Origin: Flavobacteriales bacterium
GTDB lineage: Bacteria; Bacteroidota; Bacteroidia; Flavobacteriales_D; Parvicellaceae
Length of the DNA: 7,949 nt
Direction of reading: 5' to 3'
Assembly: GCA_027047735.1 (NCBI GenBank)
Contig: JALTUD010000126.1
Location: 1 to 7,949 of the forward strand
Part shown: positions 1 to 5,507 of the stretch, piece by piece
How the letters are laid out: every line of letters starts with the position of its first letter
Position numbering within the stretch: position 1 is the first letter of the stretch
The notes under the pieces: model-generated
What the model was told of the DNA's origin: nothing
The model's database searches: none
The model's input: only the letters and a program-made list of their open reading frames with translations
Program-made: the position numbers and the translations under genes

Positions 1-587
1 ACATCCCTTGCCACCAAGGATAAATTCCATCTGTTTTTGGTATAAGTCATAGCCCCGTCAATACCAAAGCCCCACGCTTTGGCAAAATCACCTACTTTCC
101 GATGAATTATTTTGACGTTTCCACCTATCGACAAGTTACTGTTTAACTTACGAGCATAAGAAAATAAAAACGCCATATCGGTTGCCGAAAAATAAGTAAT
201 TCTATCGTAATTCAAGTTTCCTTGTGCATCGATTAATTCTGTGGTATTCGGTATATTATCCACCCCGAAACGAATGAATGAAATTCCAAACGCACTACTG
301 CTATCAATGGTTTTTGTCAACGCTCCGAAATCATATTTGGCAATTCCCGCAAAATATTCAGAGTGCATCAATCCTAATTGTAAATCGGTATTGGTATTCA
401 ATAATCCCGTAGGATTCCAATATCCGGCAGTTACGTCGCCGGTTGATGAAGCTACGGCATTCCCCATTCCTAAAGCTCTTGCCCCTACTCCAATGTTCAA
501 AAATTCATTACTGTACTTAGGAGCATTCATCTGAGAAACGCCCCAAATAGAGGTCAATAGAAATAATATGATTATGATTTTATACAT
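1..587 (-). CDS. PorV/PorQ-family (PorV2-like) outer-membrane protein, 3' end outside window
   Basis: Reading from ATG at 587 towards position 1 gives 195 uninterrupted codons plus two bases, so the C-terminal part is missing. Residues 1-19 form a Sec-type signal peptide: a Lys, a run of Ile/Leu/Phe, then GVSQ before the mature chain. Residues 30-62 carry the UPF0164/PorV signature, with NIGVGARALGMGNA followed by a YWNPTGL motif. The segment FGVDNIPNTTELID (107-120) and the following DYDR/YFSA-like stretch resemble the proteins annotated as PorV2 in flavobacteria. Known of the family: FadL-like beta-barrels of the outer membrane; PorV itself acts in the type IX secretion system as an attachment-complex shuttle. 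The exact role of this paralogue is inferred from resemblance only. No in-frame start exists closer upstream, and a TAAATTTG box lies just before the ATG. Family confidence is good; the PorV2 subgroup is less certain. Confidence 0.8.
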   Translation of the reverse strand, partial: MYKIIIILFLLTSIWGVSQMNAPKYSNEFLNIGVGARALGMGNAVASSTGDVTAGYWNPTGLLNTNTDLQLGLMHSEYFAGIAKYDFGALTKTIDSSSAFGISFIRFGVDNIPNTTELIDAQGNLNYDRITYFSATDMAFLFSYARKLNSNLSIGGNVKIIHRKVGDFAKAWGFGIDGAMTYTKNRWNLSLVARD

Positions 588-594
588 TAAAGGA

Positions 595-602
595 CAAATT
601 TA
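595..602 (-). promoter_or_regulatory. Candidate -7 box (TAAATTTG) of the PorV2-like gene
   Basis: On the minus strand TAAATTTG matches the Bacteroidota -7 consensus TAnnTTTG exactly. It ends 7 nt before the start codon at 587, so transcription would begin almost at the ATG and give a leaderless or nearly leaderless mRNA. No convincing TTG-type -33 box is visible at the usual spacing, so this is a weak call. Confidence 0.35.
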
Positions 603-687
603 TTAAAGTTTTTAAAAGTTGATGAAAATACCATTTAAAAATTGAAACGAGCTTTATAAAGCGTTTTTATTTCCCTTATACTTCTTC

Positions 688-727
688 ATAAAATCTTTCC
701 ATAGCTAAGGCTATGGAAAGATTTTAT
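688..727. repeat. Perfect 18-bp hairpin with 4-nt loop
   Basis: The arms ATAAAATCTTTCCATAGC (688-705) and GCTATGGAAAGATTTTAT (710-727) are exactly complementary and flank the loop TAAG. Each arm ends in a short A/T run, so it could act as a weak terminator in either direction. It lies between the tail of repeat copy A and the PorV2-like gene, about 100 bp before that gene's ATG, so it could end readthrough from sucAB. No coding function is visible. Confidence 0.75.
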
Positions 728-737
728 TCATCGTCTA

Positions 738-950
738 AGAAAACTAAAACTCACTTTCTTTCGGCTCTTTTCAATATTCATATGGTATAAAATACGTGGT
801 TTGTGCTGTATTATTGTATTCACTTCAATATATTTATGTGGGCGTTCTCCTCCTATTGGAGGGCAAAAGATATAGTGGATAGCCCGACCCAAAACAAAAA
901 AAGCACGTATCCCGTGGGGATAGTGCTTTTTTTTGTTTTGGGGAACGCCC
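738..950 (-). repeat. Structured dispersed repeat, copy A
   Basis: On the minus strand the copy starts with GGGCGTTCCCC (950-940), then a long hairpin (943-888), then GGGTCGGGCTATC and a conserved stretch continuing to GCCCTCC (890-858). The 33 nt at 858-890 match copy C with one difference. A short second hairpin CCTCC-AATA-GGAGG follows. Copy A lacks the TTCTATCCCTAACGC block seen in B and C, and instead shows GAACGCCC, which can pair with the 5' GGGCGTTC. Its far tail contains TTTAGTTTTCT (748-738), also present in copy B, but the DNA between about 740 and 835 is not alignable by eye. With the 18-bp hairpin it fills the gene-free stretch 588-964. A 74-codon frame across it is only a by-product of the repeat. 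Confidence 0.75.
888..943 (-). terminator. Intrinsic terminator after sucB, inside repeat copy A
   Basis: On the minus strand, AAAACAAAAAAAAGCAC, then TATCCC-CAC-GGGATA, then GTGCTTTTTTTGTTTT form a stem of about 25 bp with one bulged C and one unpaired A. The GC core followed by a T run is the classic intrinsic terminator shape, and the A run on the other side makes it potentially bidirectional. It begins about 20 nt past the sucB stop codon. Confidence 0.8.
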
Positions 951-964
951 AAATTATCTTCACA

Positions 965-2242
965 TTACAAATCCAATAAAATTTCTTCCGGCTCTTTAGC
1001 TCCTCCGAAAAGCATTTTAACAGGATTTTCAAGCATTTCTTTTACTTTTACCAAGAAACCTACCGACTCTTTTCCATCGATAATTCTATGGTCATAAGAA
1101 AGTGCCAGGTACATAATCGGTCTGATTTCTACTTTTCCGTTAATGGCTACCGGTCGTTCTACGATGTTGTGCATTCCTAATATTGCCGATTGTGGCGGAT
1201 TAATAATCGGTGTACTCAACATTGAACCGAAAACGCCTCCATTGGTAATGGTAAATGTACCGCCTTGCATATCTTCTATGGCTATTTTACCGTCTCTGGC
1301 TTTAATTGCCAATCGTTTGATTTCTTTTTCGATTTCGTGTAATGAAAGACGCTCTGCATTTCTTACAACCGGTACCATCAAGCCTTTTGGTGAACTTACG
1401 GCAATACCTATATCGGCATAGTTATGTGCTATCATTTGGTCGCCGTCTATCATTGAATTTACCTGCGGATATAAGTGCAATGCCTCAGTAACCGCCTTAG
1501 TAAAGAACGACATAAATCCAAGATTCACTCCGTGAACTTCTTTAAATTTAGCTTTGTACTTTGCTCTTAAATCCATAATAGGCTTCATGTCCACTTCGTT
1601 AAAAGTGGTCAGCATCGCCGTTTCATTTTTAACCGCTACCAATCTAGATGCTATTTTTCTTCTTAGCATTTTCATTTTGGTAGATGTAGTATCCCTTGTA
1701 CCGCCCCAACCTTGCGTAGCTTCGGTAGGGAAACCTGCAGCCATAGCTGCAATAATATCTTGCTTGGTTATTCTTCCGTCTTTTCCCGTACCTTGAACTT
1801 TTTGAATAGGAACGTTATTTTCTTCTGCTATTTTCTTGGCCGCTACGGATGGAACTCCTTTTGCGTAAGTATCTTCCTTTTTAGGTTCTTCTTTTGGTGC
1901 AACAGGATTGGGATTGGGTTTAGTTTCTGTAGCTTTTGGAGTTTCTTGCACTTGTTCAGGTTCTACTTCTTCTGTTTTAGACTCAAAGTCAGCCGGTTTC
2001 TCAGCTGAGGTGTCTATTAAACAAACTACTTCTCCTACTTTAACCGTATCACCTTCTTCTGCTTTTAACGTGATTCTACCCGAAGCCTCAGCCGGCAACT
2101 CTAGCGTTGCTTTGTCCGAATCTACTTCTGCAATAGCTTGGTCTTTTTCTACATAATCTCCATCTTCTACCAACCATTCTGCGATTTCCACTTCCGAGAT
2201 TGACTCTCCCGGACTTGGCACTTTCATTTCTAATACTGACAT
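965..2242 (-). CDS. sucB: 2-oxoglutarate dehydrogenase E2, dihydrolipoyllysine succinyltransferase
   Basis: 425 residues, also named odhB. It transfers the succinyl group from the lipoyl arm to coenzyme A and forms the core of the cytoplasmic 2-oxoglutarate dehydrogenase complex. Residues 1-78 are a single lipoyl domain with the lipoylation motif DSDKAT (Lys44). A Pro/Glu/Lys-rich linker covers about 80-125. Residues 129-167 are the peripheral-subunit (E1/E3) binding domain, with VPSVAAKKIAEE and GTGKDGRITKQD. From about 190 to the end is the acyltransferase domain, with GGTFTITNGGVFGS (327-340) and the catalytic DHRIIDG (His385, Asp389). One lipoyl domain and the sucA neighbour support the succinyltransferase over the pyruvate E2. 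The ATG at 2242 gives the expected N-terminus SVLEMKVPSPGES. It lies 71 nt downstream of sucA on the same strand, with no obvious promoter between them. Confidence 0.97.
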   Translation of the reverse strand: MSVLEMKVPSPGESISEVEIAEWLVEDGDYVEKDQAIAEVDSDKATLELPAEASGRITLKAEEGDTVKVGEVVCLIDTSAEKPADFESKTEEVEPEQVQETPKATETKPNPNPVAPKEEPKKEDTYAKGVPSVAAKKIAEENNVPIQKVQGTGKDGRITKQDIIAAMAAGFPTEATQGWGGTRDTTSTKMKMLRRKIASRLVAVKNETAMLTTFNEVDMKPIMDLRAKYKAKFKEVHGVNLGFMSFFTKAVTEALHLYPQVNSMIDGDQMIAHNYADIGIAVSSPKGLMVPVVRNAERLSLHEIEKEIKRLAIKARDGKIAIEDMQGGTFTITNGGVFGSMLSTPIINPPQSAILGMHNIVERPVAINGKVEIRPIMYLALSYDHRIIDGKESVGFLVKVKEMLENPVKMLFGGAKEPEEILLDL

Positions 2243-2255
2243 ATTATTGTATTTT

Positions 2256-2288
2256 ATAAACGCTTATTTTGTTGTTAAATAAACGCTT
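2256..2288. repeat. Two direct repeats ATAAACGCTT in the sucA-sucB spacer
   Basis: ATAAACGCTT occurs at 2256-2265 and again at 2279-2288, with starts 23 bp apart, about two helical turns. They lie 14-46 nt upstream of the sucB ATG (minus strand reading AAGCGTTTAT). They could be a regulator or RNA-binding site between the two genes, or chance in AT-rich DNA. No function can be assigned. Confidence 0.4.
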
Positions 2289-2313
2289 TTATATTCGATT
2301 TTTAATTTATTTC

Positions 2314-5055
2314 TTAAACTTTTTGTTTGGCAAACTCCATTATGCTATCCAAAATAGCTTGTTGACGTTTTGCAAAAACTTTAGAAGACCCACTGGCAGG
2401 ACTGGCTGAACGTCTTCTTGAGCGTACATCTAACATTATCCCATGCTTACGCCAGAAACGGTACCTGCTTTGGATAAAACGCCAAGCTCCCATATTTTCA
2501 GGTTCTTCTTGAGCCCAAATATAATTGCAATCCGCACCGTATTTTTTAATAATAGCTTCTATTTGCTTGATTGGGAAAGGGTATAATTGTTCCATTCGAA
2601 CTACTGCCATATTTTCTCCCGCTCCTATTTTTTCTTTCTCTTCGATAATGTCATAATAAAATTTACCCGTAACCATTATCACCGTATCAACATCTTTTGC
2701 ATTTACGGTTTTATCGTCTATTACCTCTTGAAATCCTCCCGTTGCAAAATCTTCTAGTTTGGATACAGCACTTGGATACCTCAATAATTTTTTCGGTGTA
2801 AATACAACCAAAGGTTTTCTGTAATCGGTCTTTAACTGTCTTCTCAATAAATGGAAGAAATTTGCAGGCTTCGTACAATTGGCCACTTGAATATTCAAAT
2901 CGGCACATTGTGTTAGAAAACGCTCCATTCGACCACTTGAATGCTCTGACCCCATTCCTTCGTAACCATGTGGCAACAACATAACCAAACCATTTTGTGT
3001 ATGCCACTTATCTTCGGCAGAAGTAATGTACTGGTCAACCATAATTTGTGCTCCATTAAAGAAATCCCCAAATTGGGCTTCCCAAATGGTTAAACCGTTA
3101 GGCGTAGTAAAGGCATATCCATAATCAAAGCCTAACACCCCGTATTCAGATAATAAGGAATTATAAACTTGAAATCTAGCTTGATTCTCTTCTAATAAAT
3201 TTAGCGGAACTATTTTTTCTTCCGTATCTTCCGTAACAATAACGGCATGTCTGTGAGAAAATGTACCTCTTTCAACATCTTCTCCCGATAAACGAACAGG
3301 ATGCCCTTCGGTCAACAAAGTAGCATAAGCCAACATCTCTCCCATTCCCCAATCCAATCTATCTTCCTCAATCATCTTTTGACGATCTTTCATCAACTTA
3401 ACAATCTTACGGAAGTATTTTTTTCCTTCAGGTAACGTAGCTACTTTATTTCCTAACTCAATTAACCTTTCTTTGTCAACTGCTGTTACCGGAGATTGTT
3501 CAAAATCTTTTTTCGTAGCATGTCTATAGTCTTTCCATTCTTCTTCTAAGAAATCAGTTACTTCCGCTCTTTTAAATTGCTTTGCTTCATCCAATCGTTC
3601 TTGTAACATATCGTCAAAATTCTTTTTCAGAATTTCTCCTTCCTCTTTTGTTACAACTCCTTCTTTTATTAATTTATTCAAATAAATCACACGAGGACTT
3701 GGGTGTTTAGCTATTGCTTTATACAACTTCGGCTGTGTAAATTTAGGTTCATCCCCTTCGTTATGACCATATTTTCTATAACATAATAAATCTATAAAAA
3801 CATCTCGATTAAAGGTCTGACGATATTCCAATGCTATTTCCATAGCCAATACAGTTGCTTCTACATCATCTCCATTTACATGAAAAACAGGTGATAAAGT
3901 AGTTTTGGCAACGTCCGTACAATAAGTACTTGAACGAGCATCTAAATAATTCGTCGTAAAACCAATTTGATTGTTAATCACAATATGAATCGTTCCTCCG
4001 GTTTTATACCCTTTTAGTCGTTCCATTTGTATAACTTCATACACTACACCTTGTCCGGCGATTGCGGAATCTCCGTGTATTAAAATAGGTACAATCTTCG
4101 ATTCATCTCCATTTAAAATATTATCTATTTTAGCTCGGGTTATACCTTCAACAACCGGATCAACCGCTTCCAAATGCGATGGATTCGGAGATAAGGTCAT
4201 TTTAATGTTCTTTCCTGCATCTGTTTTTACCTTACAAGTATAACCTAAATGATATTTGACATCACCATCAAAAAGAGCATCATAATATTCTTTCCCTTCA
4301 AATTCACTAAAAATCTCAGCGTATGTTTTGTTAAAAATATTTGCTAAGACATTCAAACGTCCACGATGAGCCATTCCCATAACAAATTCTTTTACTCCAA
4401 ACTCTGAACCTTTTTCCATCAAAAAGTCCAATGCAGGAATCAGCGATTCCGCCCCTTCAATGGAAAAACGTTTTTGCCCAACAAATTTTTTATGCAAAAA
4501 CTCTTCAAAAACACTTGCTTGATTTAATTTGTGTAGGATATGTTTTTTATCTTCAGGAGTAAATTTTATTCTATTTTGTAATTCAATTTTTTCCTTAATC
4601 CATTCCAATCTTTTCGGCTCTCTGATGTACATAAACTCGGAACCGATAGAACGACAATAAATATTTTTTAAATGCTCTACTATCTTTTCTAACGTAGCCG
4701 AACCTATTCCAATCTCTTTCCCGGCTTGAAAAACCTTAGGTAAATCAGACTTTTCCAACCCAAAATTTTCAATATCCAATGTCGGAGAATATTTTCTTCT
4801 TTCTCGTACAGGATTCGTATCCGTAAACAAATGTCCACGACTTCTATATCCGTTAATTAAGGCTAAAACACTAAATTCCTTTTGAATATTTTCGGGAATT
4901 TCACCGTCTTCCTCATAATTTTTCTTTGCGAAATCAAATCCTTCAAAAAAGGATGCCCAACTCTTATCTACTGAATTCGGGTCTTCTTTATACTGATCAT
5001 AAAGTGCTTCTACCGCACTCCCTTCAGCATTACTTAGGTATGAATATTTGTCCAT
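2314..5055 (-). CDS. sucA: 2-oxoglutarate dehydrogenase E1, thiamine diphosphate-dependent
   Basis: 913 residues, close to the 933 of E. coli SucA (odhA). It decarboxylates 2-oxoglutarate and passes the succinyl group to the lipoyl arm of SucB. The N-terminus (1-45, YLSNAEGSAVEALYDQYKED) is the short helical region typical of E1o. Motifs in order: GMAHRGRLNVLAN (227-239); LSPNPSHLEAVDPVVEG (288-304); HGDSAIAGQGVVYE (327-340); FHVNGDDVEA (391-400), part of the ThDP/Mg site; YGHNEGDEP (429-437); GTFSHRHAVI (597-606); PHGYEGMGSEHSSGRMERF (695-713); QEEPENMGAWRF (849-860); and SASPASGSSKVF (883-894). No key segment is missing and there is no frameshift. ATG at 5055 gives the expected family N-terminus. 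It is the first gene of a probable sucAB unit; a TACATTTG box lies about 60 nt upstream. Confidence 0.98.
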   Translation of the reverse strand: MDKYSYLSNAEGSAVEALYDQYKEDPNSVDKSWASFFEGFDFAKKNYEEDGEIPENIQKEFSVLALINGYRSRGHLFTDTNPVRERRKYSPTLDIENFGLEKSDLPKVFQAGKEIGIGSATLEKIVEHLKNIYCRSIGSEFMYIREPKRLEWIKEKIELQNRIKFTPEDKKHILHKLNQASVFEEFLHKKFVGQKRFSIEGAESLIPALDFLMEKGSEFGVKEFVMGMAHRGRLNVLANIFNKTYAEIFSEFEGKEYYDALFDGDVKYHLGYTCKVKTDAGKNIKMTLSPNPSHLEAVDPVVEGITRAKIDNILNGDESKIVPILIHGDSAIAGQGVVYEVIQMERLKGYKTGGTIHIVINNQIGFTTNYLDARSSTYCTDVAKTTLSPVFHVNGDDVEATVLAMEIALEYRQTFNRDVFIDLLCYRKYGHNEGDEPKFTQPKLYKAIAKHPSPRVIYLNKLIKEGVVTKEEGEILKKNFDDMLQERLDEAKQFKRAEVTDFLEEEWKDYRHATKKDFEQSPVTAVDKERLIELGNKVATLPEGKKYFRKIVKLMKDRQKMIEEDRLDWGMGEMLAYATLLTEGHPVRLSGEDVERGTFSHRHAVIVTEDTEEKIVPLNLLEENQARFQVYNSLLSEYGVLGFDYGYAFTTPNGLTIWEAQFGDFFNGAQIMVDQYITSAEDKWHTQNGLVMLLPHGYEGMGSEHSSGRMERFLTQCADLNIQVANCTKPANFFHLLRRQLKTDYRKPLVVFTPKKLLRYPSAVSKLEDFATGGFQEVIDDKTVNAKDVDTVIMVTGKFYYDIIEEKEKIGAGENMAVVRMEQLYPFPIKQIEAIIKKYGADCNYIWAQEEPENMGAWRFIQSRYRFWRKHGIMLDVRSRRRSASPASGSSKVFAKRQQAILDSIMEFAKQKV

Positions 5056-5116
5056 TTGAATGTTATCTTATCCAACTTATTTTTAGCAAAACACTATTAT
5101 TTCGCCATCTACTTTG

Positions 5117-5124
5117 CAAATGTA
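5117..5124 (-). promoter_or_regulatory. Candidate -7 box (TACATTTG) of sucAB
   Basis: On the minus strand TACATTTG matches the Bacteroidota TAnnTTTG consensus exactly and would give a 5' leader of roughly 55 nt before the sucA ATG at 5055. The -33 region is T-rich but lacks a clear TTTG at ideal spacing. Confidence 0.4.
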
Positions 5125-5167
5125 TAATTAAATTTGCTCACAGTAAAAACTAATAAATAAAAATTAA

Positions 5168-5189
5168 CAATACTTTATAAAAAGTATTG
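5168..5189. repeat. Perfect 9-bp hairpin upstream of sucA
   Basis: CAATACTTT (5168-5176) pairs exactly with AAAGTATTG (5181-5189) around the loop ATAA. It lies about 45 bp upstream of the putative sucA -7 box and 14 bp before repeat copy B. It could be an operator for sucA or an accessory structure beside the repeat; neither can be decided from the sequence. Confidence 0.5.
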
Positions 5190-5202
5190 AGTTGAAACTG
5201 AT

Positions 5203-5393
5203 TTAGGGCGTTCCCCATTTTAACAAAACCAACATATCGCTCTCGCGAAACGTTGTTTTGTTAAAATGGGTCGGGCTATCACTACTCACTCTTTTGGTTT
5301 GCATATATGCAACAAACCAAAAGGAGTTCAAACACGCCGTTCTATCCCTAACGCGGAACAGATGAGTGCAAATAAAACGGAATTTAGTTTTCT
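5203..5393 (+). repeat. Structured dispersed repeat, copy B
   Basis: This is the most complete copy. It starts TTAGGGCGTTCCCC (5203-5216). Hairpin 1 has perfect 16-bp arms, CCCATTTTAACAAAAC (5214-5229) and GTTTTGTTAAAATGGG (5255-5270). The shared block GGGTCGGGCTATC is at 5268-5280. Hairpin 2 has perfect 11-bp arms, CTTTTGGTTTG (5291-5301) and CAAACCAAAAG (5313-5323). TTCTATCCCTAACGC (5340-5354) is shared with copy C. The tail AAAACGGAATTTAGTTT (5374-5390) is close to the copy C tail. TTAGGG (5203-5208) can pair with CCCTAA (5346-5351), closing both hairpins into a three-way junction. It fills most of the gene-free stretch between sucA and the IS, and the IS inverted repeat starts where it ends. 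No reading frame is supported in it. Confidence 0.8.
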
Positions 5394-5407
5394 CAATAGT
5401 TCGTTGC
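5393..5407 (+). repeat. Left terminal inverted repeat of the IS
   Basis: TCAATAGTTCGTTGC matches the right end in inverse orientation at 14 of 15 positions. It begins immediately at the end of repeat copy B and lies 101 nt before the transposase ATG. Confidence 0.8.
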
Positions 5408-5465
5408 TTTTTAACTTAAACAACTGATTGTTAGTTATTTAAGCCGAAAAAATTAGGTTAATCCA

Positions 5466-5494
5466 TTGATAATCAGTATATTTAGATATATTTA
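5466..5494 (+). promoter_or_regulatory. Candidate transposase promoter
   Basis: TTG at 5466-5468 is followed after 18 nt by TATATTTA (5487-5494), one base short of the TAnnTTTG box. Transcription would start a few bases before the ATG at 5508. It lies inside the IS, as expected for a transposase promoter. The TTG is also an in-frame possible start codon but is less likely than the ATG. Confidence 0.35.
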
Positions 5495-5507
5495 CAAAGT
5501 ATTTCTA

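Noticed and set aside
728..952. 74-codon minus-strand ORF
   Set aside because: It runs through repeat copy A and its hairpins, resembles no protein family, and changes wherever the repeat varies; it is a by-product of the repeat.
1143..2156. Plus-strand ORFs inside sucB, sucA and the other genes
   Set aside because: They lie antisense or out of frame to well-supported genes and show no recognisable domains.
5203..5393. The repeat as an integron attC site
   Set aside because: A variable hairpin between conserved flanks suggested it, but the flanks do not fit the RYYYAAC/GTTRRRY boxes, no integrase is present, and neighbouring genes are housekeeping genes rather than cassettes.
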